Made by a program: the position numbers and the translations under genes. A stretch of 64,000 bases of DNA from SG8-30 sp964406445. Lineage in GTDB: Bacteria; Pseudomonadota; Gammaproteobacteria; Steroidobacterales; Steroidobacteraceae. Below, in pieces: positions 9,001 to 18,134 of the stretch. The first letter of the stretch is position 1, and every line of letters starts with the position of its first letter. Below the pieces are notes generated by a model. The model saw nothing but the letters and a program-made list of their open reading frames with translations, did no database searches and had not been told where the DNA came from. The stretch is from positions 186,001 to 250,000 of the forward strand of contig CAYORU010000001.1 in the NCBI GenBank assembly GCA_964406445.1. Direction: 5' to 3'.

Positions 9001-11121
9001 TCAGTCGGTCAGCTCGAAGACATACAGGGCGTTGCCGCCGCTCGGCTGGTAGATGTCCGGCATCTGCTGGGCGGTCATCAGCTTGAAGACTCCCATGCCG
9101 GTAGGCACCGCGATGAACTGTCGACCGCCGGCGGCATAGGTCACGGGATAGCCGTGCAGCGGCGCACCCAGCCGCGTCTGCCACAGCAGCTCGCCCGTCT
9201 CGACGTCGAAGGCCTTGAACCACCGGTCGAGGTCGCCGACGAAGGCGAGACCGCCGGCGGTCGTCAGCACGCCGGTCATGAACATCGCCCGCTGGACGTG
9301 GCTCCAGCGCGGCTTCAGCGTGCCGACGTCCCAGGCGCTCAGCCGGCCGAAGTTGCCGTCCGTGCCCGGCATCGGCTTCATCGTGGACTCGCCGCCATAC
9401 CCGCCACCGCCTTCGACCATCTCGACCTCGCGGCCGGTGAAGTCCATGCACAGCTGGTGCAGCGGGATGATCAGCGAGCGCGCCTCGGGGCTGTAGGCCA
9501 TCGCCTGCCAGTTGTGGCCACCGTAGATGCTGGGACAGACCGAGACGGTGTCGCCGACCATCGCGTCGATGATGTCCTGCCGGTAGTGGACGCGACCGTT
9601 CTCGTGGTCGAGCTTCGCGTAGAGGTCCTGGTGCACGGTCTCGGCGAAACCGAGGAAGCGCCCGTCGCGGCGGTCGAGCTTCCACAGCAGGCCGTCCTTG
9701 CCGGCGGTGAGCAGCAGCTTTTCGCCGTCGAGGTCGACCAGCACGCGCTCGAAGCCGGTCTCCATGTCGAGCGTCTCGCCGGGGACGTGCTGGTAGTGCC
9801 AGCGGATCCGGCCGCTGCGCGGGTCGAGCGCGAGCGTCGAGTTGGTGTAGAGCGCCGCGTCGAGCGGCGACATGCGTCGGCTGGCCGCGTGCCAGGGCTT
9901 GGCCTGCGAGGTGCCGAGGAAGTAGAGGCCGAGCCTGGGGTCGTAGCTGCCCGCGATCCAGTTGTCGGCGCCGCCGCGCAACTCGGGCGGAACGCCTCCC
10001 CAGCTGGCGTCGTTCGGATCCCCGGGCAGCGCGATCGTGGAGGTTCGCCAGAGCTCGCGGCCCGTTGCCGGATCGTGGCCGGTGATGAAGCAGCCCTCGC
10101 GCTTGAAGCGCTCGCAGCCGTTGATGCCGCTCACCACCACGCCGCCGGCCATGACCGGACCTGAAGTATGGGTGTAGCCCTTGGTCCAGTCCGCTTTCAC
10201 GCTCCGCCACAGTTGCCGGCCGGTGCGCGCGTCGATGGCGACGATCGCGGCGTCGTAGGTGGCCATGAACAGGCGGTCGCCGTGGATGGCGATGTTTCGG
10301 GTCGGACCGCCCAGCGTGCGGGACTCGGCTGGGTACTGGTAGGCGTACTCCCAGATCAGGTCGCCGGTCGCCGCGTCGATCGCCTGGATGAGGTTGGCCG
10401 CGTGGGTGAGGAACATCACGCCGTCGTGCACGATCGGCGTCACCTGGTTGCTGCCTTCGCGCATGGTCATCGCCCAGGCGAGCCTCAGCCGGCCCACGTT
10501 GCCGCGGTTGACCTGGTCGAGCGGGCTGTAGCCCTGGCCGTCCAGCGTCCGCCGCCAGGACAGCCACGATGCGGCCGGCGGATTCGCGAGCAGTTCGTCC
10601 GTCACCGGCGTCAGCGGGCCCGTGTCGCGGTTGGCCCATTGCCCCGCGCGCATCGCCGCCTCGATGATGCCCCCGGCGCCCTGCCACTCGCGCCGCTCGT
10701 CCACCTCCTCGGCAGCCGCACCGCCCGGTGCAGGCCCCGGGGCCGCGGCGATGAGCAGAGCCGAGCCCGAGGCGAGCGGGCTGTCTCCCGAGGCCGTGCC
10801 GTTGGCGCGCAGGATGTGGGCGACGATGCCGAGGTAGAGATCCTCGCCGGCCCTGGGCGGCACGGTCGTGGACATCTCCCTTCGAACGTAGTCGAGCAAT
10901 TCGCCGGCGGTCCGGCCACCCCACCGGTCGAGGAACGCCTTGCCTGCGAGCGGCGCGCCGTGCGCGCCGCCGCGGAGGCTGGCGTGGTGGCACTCGGCGC
11001 AATAGCGACCGAAGGCTTCGCGCCCGGCGTCGGCCTGCGCCGGGAGGTAGGTCGCTCCCCCGGCGGGCGAGGCCAGGGCGAGCATCAGGCAACAGGTGAT
11101 CGCCGTTGTCGGAAAGCGCAT
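9001..11121 (-). CDS. PQQ-dependent dehydrogenase with N-terminal cytochrome c domain
   Basis: A 706-residue periplasmic quinohemoprotein. Residues 1-23 form a Sec signal peptide, a c-type heme site CAECH follows near residue 38, and from about residue 120 the chain is an eight-bladed PQQ propeller (repeated WRSVKADW, GDLIWEYAY and GKDGLLWKLDRR style tryptophan-docking blades). It would oxidise an alcohol or sugar and pass electrons to its own heme. Start at 11121 (MRFP) places the signal peptide at the N-terminus; a longer frame lacks sense. The heme domain is at the opposite end from that of the second PQQ enzyme in the window. It converges with the phosphotransferase gene. Confidence 0.9.
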   Translation of the reverse strand: MRFPTTAITCCLMLALASPAGGATYLPAQADAGREAFGRYCAECHHASLRGGAHGAPLAGKAFLDRWGGRTAGELLDYVRREMSTTVPPRAGEDLYLGIVAHILRANGTASGDSPLASGSALLIAAAPGPAPGGAAAEEVDERREWQGAGGIIEAAMRAGQWANRDTGPLTPVTDELLANPPAASWLSWRRTLDGQGYSPLDQVNRGNVGRLRLAWAMTMREGSNQVTPIVHDGVMFLTHAANLIQAIDAATGDLIWEYAYQYPAESRTLGGPTRNIAIHGDRLFMATYDAAIVAIDARTGRQLWRSVKADWTKGYTHTSGPVMAGGVVVSGINGCERFKREGCFITGHDPATGRELWRTSTIALPGDPNDASWGGVPPELRGGADNWIAGSYDPRLGLYFLGTSQAKPWHAASRRMSPLDAALYTNSTLALDPRSGRIRWHYQHVPGETLDMETGFERVLVDLDGEKLLLTAGKDGLLWKLDRRDGRFLGFAETVHQDLYAKLDHENGRVHYRQDIIDAMVGDTVSVCPSIYGGHNWQAMAYSPEARSLIIPLHQLCMDFTGREVEMVEGGGGYGGESTMKPMPGTDGNFGRLSAWDVGTLKPRWSHVQRAMFMTGVLTTAGGLAFVGDLDRWFKAFDVETGELLWQTRLGAPLHGYPVTYAAGGRQFIAVPTGMGVFKLMTAQQMPDIYQPSGGNALYVFELTD

Positions 11122-11156
11122 TCGACCCCCGGGGATGCGCCCGCGAGAATGCTTTG

Positions 11157-11172
11157 TTTGTCGCCAACAAGT
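11157..11172 (-). promoter_or_regulatory. Operator-like site upstream of PQQ dehydrogenase
   Basis: On the minus strand this reads ACTTGTTGGCGACAAA, 36 bases before the start of the PQQ dehydrogenase. It has TTGT/ACAA half-sites separated by five bases and matches 13 of 16 positions of the element at 7852-7867 in front of the beta-oxidation operon. A shared transcription factor is inferred; the site has not been tested against any known motif. Confidence 0.35.
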
Positions 11173-11209
11173 CAAGGGCACGGGCCGGTGCGGCGCCCGG
11201 CCTACCGCC

Positions 11210-11872
11210 TCAGCCGCCGGCGCCCCCGCGAACGATGTCGAGCACGCCGTTGATGACGAACTGCACCCCGATGCAGATCAGCAGGAAGCCCATCACCCGC
11301 GACATGGCGTTGATGCCGTTCGCGCCGAGCAGCTGGTTCAGCCGTCCCGAGGCGCGCAGCACGAGCCAGGAGATCAGCGCAGTCAGCGCGATCCCGATCG
11401 CAACCGCGACGTAATCGACGACCATCTCGAAGCCGCGCCCGGTCCTGAGCGTCGAGGAGAGGCCGACCACCACCGCGATGGAGCCCGGACCGCTCAGCGA
11501 AGGCATGGCGAGGGGCGTGAAGGACAGGTCCTGCTTGGTCATCGCCTCGGCGCGCGCGGCGTTCGAGAGCTGCGGCGGGTCGGGGAAGAGCATGCGAAAG
11601 CCGAGGTAACTGACGACCAGCCCGCCGGTGATCCGCAGGCCCGGAATCGAGATCCCGAAGAAGTTCATGATCACGCCGCCGGCGACCAGGAAGGTCACCA
11701 GGATCGCGAACATGTAGATGCAGGCCCGGCGCAGCTGCTCGTTGCGCTCCTCGTCGGTCAGGTGCGCGGTGATCCCCACCACCAGTCCGACGGCGGAAAA
11801 CGGATTCACGATTGGCAGCAGCGCGGCGACGGTCGCGGCCACGTAGGTCGCGAATTCCTTGAGCAGTTCCAT
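11210..11872 (-). CDS. MarC family integral membrane protein
   Basis: A 220-residue protein of the MarC/YhgN family with six predicted membrane segments. Typical features are the first helix with LLPIVNPFSAVGL, the cytoplasmic LTDEERNEQLRRA segment, and the LAMPSLSGPGSIAVV motif shared by the family. Function of the family is unsettled: early links to multiple antibiotic resistance were withdrawn, and transport roles have been suggested. It is divergent from the SulP transporter with only 45 bases between the two starts, so promoters must overlap coding sequence or be very compact. Confidence 0.9.
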   Translation of the reverse strand: MELLKEFATYVAATVAALLPIVNPFSAVGLVVGITAHLTDEERNEQLRRACIYMFAILVTFLVAGGVIMNFFGISIPGLRITGGLVVSYLGFRMLFPDPPQLSNAARAEAMTKQDLSFTPLAMPSLSGPGSIAVVVGLSSTLRTGRGFEMVVDYVAVAIGIALTALISWLVLRASGRLNQLLGANGINAMSRVMGFLLICIGVQFVINGVLDIVRGGAGG

Positions 11873-11917
11873 GGGGCCGGCAGCATACTGAAAGCCGACC
11901 GTCCTGTTCGAGCGCGC

Positions 11918-13567
11918 ATGCTCGCGATCGTCGACGCCTACCGCCAGGGCCTGCTCGGCCGGCGCCACTGGCTGCCGAACGTCGTCTCCGGCGTCACCGT
12001 CGGGGTCGTCGCGCTGCCGCTCGCCATGGCCTTCGCGATCGCCTCGGGCGCGAAGCCGGAGCAGGGCCTCTACACCGCGATCGTCGCCGGGCTCGTGGTC
12101 TCGACCTGTGGCGGCACCCGCCTGCAGATCGCGGGGCCGACCGGCGCCTTCATCGTCATCCTCGCGGGCGTCACCGCGACCCACGGCATCGAGGGCCTGC
12201 AGATCGCGACGCTCATGGCCGGCGTCATGGTGATGCTGCTCGGCCTCGCCCGCCTCGGTGGCATCATCCGGTTCATCCCCGCGCCGGTCATCGCCGGCTT
12301 CACCGCGGGGATCGGCGTGGTCATCTTCGTGGGCCAGTGCAAGGACTTCTTCGGCCTGCCCGCGCCGGCGGGCGCCCACTTCCACGAGCAGCTGCCGGCG
12401 CTCGTCGCGGCGCTGCCCGGGCTGCACGCGGCGACCACCCTGATCGCCTGCGCGTCGCTCGCCGTGCTGCTGACCTGGGGACGGATCCCGGTCCTGAGCC
12501 GCGTGCCGGGCCCGCTCGCCGCGCTCGTCCTCGCGACCGCGGCGCAGGGCGCCCTGCAGCTCGAGGGCGTGGCGACCGTCGGCAGCGCCTTCGGCGGGAT
12601 GCCCGCCGGCCTGCCGTCGTTCACGGTGCCGGAGATCACGGCGGCCAGGGTCATCGAGCTCATGGGCCCGGCGTTCACGATCGCGATGCTCTGCGCGATC
12701 GAGTCGCTGCTCTCGGCGGTGGTCGCCGACGGCATGGCCGGCACGCGGCACGACTCCAACCAGGAACTCGTCGGCCAGGGGCTCGCGAACATCGCCGCGC
12801 CCTTCTTCGGGGGTTTCGCCGCGACGGGCGCGATCGCGCGGACCGCGACCAACGCCCGCAGCGGCGGCACGGGCCCGCTCGCCGGGATCGTGCACGCCGC
12901 CACGCTCGTGCTCGCGATCCTGCTGCTGGCGCCGCTCGCCGTCGACGTGCCGCTCGGCGCGCTCGCCGCCGTCCTGTGGGTCACGGCCTGGAACATGAGC
13001 GACCTTCCGCACGTCGTCGGCATGGCGCGCCGCGCGCCGCCCGCGGACGTCGCGATCCTCGGCGTGACCTTCGGCCTCACCGTGTTCGTCGACCTCGTGG
13101 TGGCGGTCAACATCGGCGTGATCCTCGCCACGCTGCACTTCCTCAGGCGCATGGCGTCGAGCGTCGAAGTGGAGCCGGCCGACGCCCGCGAGATCCACGA
13201 GGAGCTCGCGGCACGCGGCTGCGGACCGCTGCCCGCGGATGTGCTGGTCTACAAAGTCGAGGGTCCGTTCTTCTTCGGGGCGGTCGAGACCTTCGAGCGC
13301 GCGCTCGCCTACACGCACACCGACCCGCGGGTGCTGATCCTGCGGCTGCGCTGGGTGCCGTTCATGGACATCACCGGAGTGCAGGCGCTCGAGGAGGCGA
13401 TCCGCGACCTGCAGCGGCGCGGCGTCAGGGTGATGATCACCGGCGCGAATGCACGCGTGACCGCGAAGCTCGAGCGCGCAGGCGTGAGCGGCCTGATCGG
13501 CCGCGAGAACCTGTGCGCCGACCTCGGCGAGGCGCTGGCGGCCTGCCAGGCTACTTCATCAGGGTGA
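11918..13567 (+). CDS. SulP family anion transporter with STAS domain
   Basis: A 549-residue SLC26/SulP permease. Residues 20-400 hold 10-14 hydrophobic segments including the family pattern GVTVGVVALPLAMAFAIASG and GPTGAFIVILAG; the C-terminal 120 residues are a STAS domain (PFMDITGVQALEEAIRDL). The family moves sulfate, bicarbonate or C4-dicarboxylates; the substrate cannot be assigned. ATG at 11918 is chosen because the long open frame upstream is antisense to MarC. Its end overlaps the end of the Hcp-like gene by 17 bases on the opposite strand. Confidence 0.93.
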   Translation: MLAIVDAYRQGLLGRRHWLPNVVSGVTVGVVALPLAMAFAIASGAKPEQGLYTAIVAGLVVSTCGGTRLQIAGPTGAFIVILAGVTATHGIEGLQIATLMAGVMVMLLGLARLGGIIRFIPAPVIAGFTAGIGVVIFVGQCKDFFGLPAPAGAHFHEQLPALVAALPGLHAATTLIACASLAVLLTWGRIPVLSRVPGPLAALVLATAAQGALQLEGVATVGSAFGGMPAGLPSFTVPEITAARVIELMGPAFTIAMLCAIESLLSAVVADGMAGTRHDSNQELVGQGLANIAAPFFGGFAATGAIARTATNARSGGTGPLAGIVHAATLVLAILLLAPLAVDVPLGALAAVLWVTAWNMSDLPHVVGMARRAPPADVAILGVTFGLTVFVDLVVAVNIGVILATLHFLRRMASSVEVEPADAREIHEELAARGCGPLPADVLVYKVEGPFFFGAVETFERALAYTHTDPRVLILRLRWVPFMDITGVQALEEAIRDLQRRGVRVMITGANARVTAKLERAGVSGLIGRENLCADLGEALAACQATSSG

Positions 13568-14099
13568 CGTGCCCGGTACGCGTGACGATCTTGCGCTGGC
13601 TGCCGGAGCCGACCGGCTCGCAGGAGGTGACGACCAGGTCGCGCAGCTCGTAGCGCTGCCCGCCCGCCGTCAGGATGGCCTGCGCAATGTGCTTGCCGCT
13701 GGCGCAGGCGTCGAGCAGGGCCCGCGCGTTCGGGTTGTCGTGCGCGTTGACGACGAAGCTCGGTCCCTCGTTCTGCGCAGGGGACGGCGCCGCGACCGGC
13801 GCATGCTGGCGCTTGCCGGTCGGCAGGCCGGACGCGGCGTCGCGCGGCGTCACAGTCTTCGCGACCGACAGGTCCTGCATGCTGGCCTTGCCGGCCCCGC
13901 CACCCGAGCCGACGGCCTTGGCCTGGCTGGCGCCCCAGGAGAAGGACTCGACCTGGATTCCGCCGGTGGCGGCGCGGGCGGCGGACTCGCCGTCGATGCC
14001 GCGGATCTCCAGGATGTAGTCGGAGGCCGCGATCGCGGCCGGTGTGGCGAGCAGGCTTGCCAGGGCCAGGACGGCCGGCTTCGCGACGGACTTGCGCAT
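13551..14099 (-). CDS. Exported Hcp-like protein (T6SS tube family), orphan
   Basis: A 182-residue protein with a Sec signal peptide (residues 1-24, ending PAAIAAS) followed by an Hcp-type beta-barrel: DYILEIRGIDGES, then GGIQVESFSWGAS is the standard Hcp opening, and VVTSCEPVGSG the later strand. Canonical Hcp rings form the inner tube of type VI secretion and have no signal peptide; no other T6SS gene is present here. A middle insert rich in Pro/Ala (about residues 85-110) is unusual. It is likely a periplasmic or secreted relative with a separate role. Confidence 0.75.
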   Translation of the reverse strand: MRKSVAKPAVLALASLLATPAAIAASDYILEIRGIDGESAARAATGGIQVESFSWGASQAKAVGSGGGAGKASMQDLSVAKTVTPRDAASGLPTGKRQHAPVAAPSPAQNEGPSFVVNAHDNPNARALLDACASGKHIAQAILTAGGQRYELRDLVVTSCEPVGSGSQRKIVTRTGHVTLMK

Positions 14100-14265
14100 G
14101 GCGGTCGACTCCTCGGTTCGTGGTGCACCAATCTGGCACGGCGCGCACCCGGGCAGCGTGACGCGCCGCGCGGATTCACGACCCGGGGCGCCGGCCGCCC
14201 CCGCCGGATGCTTGCCCCCCGCGGCCGGCGCACGCGTAGAATCGCCGAGCCTTCCCGGGGGACCC

Positions 14266-15765
14266 ATGGACCTGCGCGTCAAGCCGCTCGAGCTGATCCT
14301 CGCCACGGCCGAGAAGAAGAACCTCAGGCGGCAGCTGGGCCCCTGGCAGCTGACCCTGCTCGGGATCGGCGCCATCATCGGCACCGGCATCTTCGTGCTG
14401 ACCTCGGTCGCGGCCAACTCGGCGGGCCCGGCGATGATGGTCGCCTTCGTGATCGCCGCCGTGGTCTGCGGCCTCGCCGCCCTCGCCTACGCCGAGCTCG
14501 CCTCGATGGTGCCGGTCGCGGGCAGCGCCTACACCTACTCCTACGCCGTGATGGGCGAGCTGGTCGCCTGGATCGTCGGCTGGGCGCTGGTGCTCGAGTA
14601 CGCGGTCGCGGCCGGCGCGGTCTCCGTGGGCTGGTCGGGGTACATTCACGGCATCCTGCGCGAGATGGGCTCGCCGATGCCGGCGGCCCTGATGGCCGGC
14701 CCGTTCGACACCATCACCCTTGCGGACGGAACCCGCGCGGCGGGCACCTTCAACGTGCTGGCCGCCGGCCTCGCGCTGATCGTGACGGTGCTGCTGGTGC
14801 TCGGCACCTCGAAGAGCGCCAAGTTCAATGCCGTGCTGGTGGCGATCAAGCTCGCCGCGCTCGCCGTCTTCATCGCGCTCGCGCTGCCGGTGATCGACTG
14901 GGCCAACTTCCAGCCCTTCATGCCGAACGGCTTCTTCGCCAACGAGCGCGAGATCGGCGGCACGATGCTCACGGTCGGCGTGACCGCGGCCGCCGCGACC
15001 ATCTTCTTCGCCTACGTCGGCTTCGACGCGGTGTCGACCGCGGCGGAGGAGACCATCAACCCGAACCGCAACATGCCGATCGGCATCATCGGCTCGCTGG
15101 CCATCTGCACGATCATCTACCTGCTGGTCGCGGCCGGCGCCACCGGCGCGGTCGGCGCGCAGCCTGCGGGCGAACTGGCGAATTCCCGCGAGCCGCTCGC
15201 TTTCGTGCTGCGCGAGATCGGCCATCCGTGGATCGGCACGGCCGTGGCGCTGGCCGCGGGCCTCGCCCTGCCCTCCGTCGTGCTGATGATGATCTACGGC
15301 CAGACCCGCATCTTCTTCTGCATGAGCCGCGACGGCCTGCTCCCTGAGCGGCTGTCGGTCGTGCACCCGACCTTCCACACGCCGCACGTGATCACCATCA
15401 TCACCGGCATCGCGGTGTCGCTGTTCGCCGGGATGTTCCCGGTGCGCATGCTGGCCGACATCTCCAACTCCGGGACGCTGTTCGCCTTCGCCGCGGTCGC
15501 CGCCGCCGTCCTGATCCTGCGCCGGACCGATCCCGGCCGCGTGCGGCACTTCCGGCTGCCGGCGGCATGGTTCGTCTGCCCGCTCGCGATCGGCGGCTGC
15601 ATCTTCCTGTTCATGAACCTGTCCGGCCACACCGAGCTGCTGTTCCTCGGCTGGACCGTGATCGGGCTTGCGGTGTACTTCCTGTACGGCTATCGCAAGA
15701 GTCACCTCGCACCGGGCTCGCCCTACCGGCCGCTGCCAGGGGACGGCGCGCGCGAGAGCGCCTGA
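14266..15765 (+). CDS. APC superfamily amino acid permease (CAT type)
   Basis: A 499-residue transporter with about 12 membrane segments, matching the cationic amino acid transporter/YfnA branch. The first helix carries the substrate-binding GIGAIIGTGIFVLTS motif, and FFAYVGFDAVSTAAEE is the family marker in helix 6. It would import amino acids by proton symport. ATG at 14266 follows GGGGGA; the longer frame upstream runs through the non-coding gap. It stands alone between convergent genes, and its stop is 20 bases from the MazG-like stop. Confidence 0.93.
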   Translation: MDLRVKPLELILATAEKKNLRRQLGPWQLTLLGIGAIIGTGIFVLTSVAANSAGPAMMVAFVIAAVVCGLAALAYAELASMVPVAGSAYTYSYAVMGELVAWIVGWALVLEYAVAAGAVSVGWSGYIHGILREMGSPMPAALMAGPFDTITLADGTRAAGTFNVLAAGLALIVTVLLVLGTSKSAKFNAVLVAIKLAALAVFIALALPVIDWANFQPFMPNGFFANEREIGGTMLTVGVTAAAATIFFAYVGFDAVSTAAEETINPNRNMPIGIIGSLAICTIIYLLVAAGATGAVGAQPAGELANSREPLAFVLREIGHPWIGTAVALAAGLALPSVVLMMIYGQTRIFFCMSRDGLLPERLSVVHPTFHTPHVITIITGIAVSLFAGMFPVRMLADISNSGTLFAFAAVAAAVLILRRTDPGRVRHFRLPAAWFVCPLAIGGCIFLFMNLSGHTELLFLGWTVIGLAVYFLYGYRKSHLAPGSPYRPLPGDGARESA

Positions 15766-15785
15766 GGCGTGGCCGGCGCGCCCGC

Positions 15786-16145
15786 TCAGAGCTCCGTGTA
15801 CTTGCGCGCGGAGCCGCGGGCCTTGTCCGCCGGATACTTCTTCGCGTTGAGCGCGAGCTTTTCCCTAGCCGCCCGTTCGAGGTCGACGCCCGTCCGGTCC
15901 GCGAGGCGCACCAGGTAGAGCAGCACGTCAGCGAGCTCCAGCGCGACGGCCTGTCGCTGTTCCCCGGTGAGGGCCAGGCTCTGCTCGGGCGTGAGCCACT
16001 GGAAATGCTCCAGCACCTCGCCGGCCTCGACCGCCAGCGCCGCGGCGAGGTTCTTGGGCGTGTGGAACTGCTCCCAGTCGCGCTCCGCTGCGAAAGCGCG
16101 CAAGGCGGCGGCGAGGTCGTCGAGGGGCGATCCGAGGGTGGCCAT
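15786..16145 (-). CDS. MazG-like nucleotide pyrophosphohydrolase (dCTP pyrophosphatase type)
   Basis: A 119-residue all-alpha NTP pyrophosphatase, closest to the RS21-C6/DCTPP1 branch that hydrolyses (modified) dCTP and so cleans the nucleotide pool. The metal-binding signature ExxE-x26-ExxD is complete: Glu40, Glu43, Glu70 and Asp73. The motif FHTPKNLAAALAVEAGEVLEH and the C-terminal KKYPADKARGSA segment are typical. Length fits the single-domain form, unlike the two-domain E. coli MazG. Confidence 0.92.
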   Translation of the reverse strand: MATLGSPLDDLAAALRAFAAERDWEQFHTPKNLAAALAVEAGEVLEHFQWLTPEQSLALTGEQRQAVALELADVLLYLVRLADRTGVDLERAAREKLALNAKKYPADKARGSARKYTEL

Positions 16146-16303
16146 GGCGGCGGGCTCTTCGTGATTGCAGCGGGAAGCTAGCAGAAAAGCGACCCGCCCC
16201 GTTGTCCGCCTGGCGGTCGGCCACGTGCGCCAGCGTTGCCACGACCGTGTTCCGAGGCGTATCCAGCGCGGACAGGGACGTCCTGGTGGGGGGGGAATTC
16301 GAC

Positions 16304-17986
16304 ATGAACGGCAAGACGCTCGTCGCGGTGGCGGCCGTCGCGGTCATCGCCGGCCTGGCCTATGCACGCTGGAGCCAGGATCCGCCCCCACCGGCCTACG
16401 CCGAGCCCCCCGTCGGCGCGACGCTGCTGGAGGGTCTGGGGAAACACCATTTCCCGGTGACGGCTGGCGTCCCCGAGGCCCAGCGCTGGTTCGACCAGGG
16501 GCTGATGCTCGCCTACGGCTTCAACCACGATGCCGCGGAACGCTCCTTCCTCAAGGCGGCCGAGCTCGATCCCGGTTGCGCGATGTGCTGGTGGGGCGCG
16601 GCCTTCGTGGTCGGGCCGCACGTCAATGCCGCAATGGATCCGGGCAAGAACGCGGCGGCCTGGGCCCGGCTGCAGCGCGCCATCGAGCTGGCGCCCGGGG
16701 CCAGCGAACGCGAGCGGGCCTTCATCGAGGCGCTCGCCGCGCGCTATGCCGAGAACCCGCCCGCGGACCGTCGCCCGCTCGACGAGGCCTTCGCCGCGGC
16801 CACCGGCCGGCTGGTCGCGGCACGGCCCGACGACCTCGAGGCAGCGGTCCTGCACGCCGAGGCGATGATGGACCTGCAGCCCTGGGACTACTACGACGAG
16901 CAGCTGCAGCCCAAGGGCCGGACCGCCGAGATCGTCGCCCTCCTCGAATCGGTCATCGAGCGCAATCCCGAGCACGCCGGCGCGCTGCACCTCTACGTGC
17001 ACGCGGTCGAGGCCTCGGCCGCGCCCGAGCGCGGCGTCGCCGCCGCCGACCGGCTGCGCGACCTGATTCCCGGCTCCGGCCACCTCGTGCACATGCCCGC
17101 GCACATCTACGCGCGGGTCGGTCGCTGGCACGACGCGGTGATCGCCAACCAGCGCGCCATCGAGGCCGACGACGCCTACCTCGCCCTCTGCGGCGGCAAC
17201 GCGCAGGGCGTCTATCCGCTGGGCTACGTGCCGCACAACCACCACTTCCTCTGGTTCGCGGCGAGCATGGTCGGCGAGGGCGCCGTCGCGCGCGCCGCGG
17301 CCGAGCACACGGCCGAGCGGGTGAACCTGCCGGAGCTCATGCGCGAGCCCGGCTTCGGCGCTCTGCAGCATTTCTGGATGACCCCCTGGTTCGACCACGT
17401 GCGCTTCGGCCGCTGGGACGTGATCGCGGGGCAGCCCAATCCGGCGCCCGACCTGCCCTACGTCACCCACGTCTGGCACTACGCGCAGGGCATGGCGGCC
17501 GTCCGCCAGCGCCGGCTCGAGGACGCCGACGGCCACCTCGCCGCGATGCGCGGCCTGCTCGCGCAGCCGACCTTCGAGTCGATGCTGGTGTGGGACCGTT
17601 ACCCGCTGAGCCTCGCCGCCGCCGTCGCCGAGCGGACCGTCACGGCCGAGATCGCGCTCGCGCGCGGCGACCAGGCCACGGCTCTCGGCGCACTGCAGGA
17701 GGCGGTCGCCATCGAGGACCGCATCCCCTACGACGAGCCGCCCGGCTGGCACGCGCCCGTGCGCCAGACGCTCGGCGCGGTGCTGCTCGAAAGCGGCAAG
17801 CCGGCCGAGGCCGAGGCGGTCTATCGTGAAGAGCTGCGGCGGAATCCGGAGAACGGCTGGTCGCTCAAGGGCCTGGCGCTGAGCCTCGTTGCACAGCGGC
17901 GCGCGCCCGAGGCGCGCGAGATAGAGGAGCGCCTCGCGGCAGCCTGGCGGAACGCCGACGTCGAGATCGCGAGCTCGCGCCTCTGA
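16304..17986 (+). CDS. TPR-repeat protein with N-terminal membrane anchor
   Basis: A 560-residue protein of unknown function. Residues 4-21 form one hydrophobic segment (signal anchor or signal peptide), followed by helical tetratricopeptide-like repeats such as AERSFLKAAELDPGCAMCWW and EAVYREELRRNPENGW near the C-terminus. The central GHLVHMPAHIYARVGRWHDA stretch is a mark of a widespread family of bacterial TPR proteins. ATG at 16304 is preceded by an eight-G run acting as ribosome-binding site. It probably scaffolds proteins in the periplasm; no enzyme motif is visible. It is divergent from the MazG-like gene. Confidence 0.85.
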   Translation: MNGKTLVAVAAVAVIAGLAYARWSQDPPPPAYAEPPVGATLLEGLGKHHFPVTAGVPEAQRWFDQGLMLAYGFNHDAAERSFLKAAELDPGCAMCWWGAAFVVGPHVNAAMDPGKNAAAWARLQRAIELAPGASERERAFIEALAARYAENPPADRRPLDEAFAAATGRLVAARPDDLEAAVLHAEAMMDLQPWDYYDEQLQPKGRTAEIVALLESVIERNPEHAGALHLYVHAVEASAAPERGVAAADRLRDLIPGSGHLVHMPAHIYARVGRWHDAVIANQRAIEADDAYLALCGGNAQGVYPLGYVPHNHHFLWFAASMVGEGAVARAAAEHTAERVNLPELMREPGFGALQHFWMTPWFDHVRFGRWDVIAGQPNPAPDLPYVTHVWHYAQGMAAVRQRRLEDADGHLAAMRGLLAQPTFESMLVWDRYPLSLAAAVAERTVTAEIALARGDQATALGALQEAVAIEDRIPYDEPPGWHAPVRQTLGAVLLESGKPAEAEAVYREELRRNPENGWSLKGLALSLVAQRRAPEAREIEERLAAAWRNADVEIASSRL

Positions 17987-18028
17987 GCCACGGCCGCCCT
18001 GGCGCCAGGGAGCCCGCCGCCCCCTGGA

Positions 18029-18050
18029 CGCTGTGAGCGCGGTCACAGCG
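18029..18050. promoter_or_regulatory. CRP/Vfr-type binding site
   Basis: The sequence contains TGTGA-N6-TCACA (18032-18047) as a perfect match to the CRP core, inside an 8-base perfect inverted repeat (18029-18036 with 18043-18050). Its centre is about 60 bases before a plausible start of transcription (-10-like TTGTAC at 18086-18091), which would be a class I activation position for the beta-barrel gene at 18135. It could instead be a short terminator hairpin for the TPR gene, which stops at 17986; there is no U-tract. Confidence 0.5.
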
Positions 18051-18134
18051 CCGCGCGGTCGGTCAACGCTCGCGCGGCCGGCACGTTGTACCCTGCACAG
18101 GAGGGCGCGTTTCCGCGCCGCAGGGAGTGCCTCC

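Noticed and set aside
13551..14099. Type VI secretion locus
   Set aside because: Only an Hcp-like gene is present, with a signal peptide; no sheath, baseplate or ClpV gene is seen.
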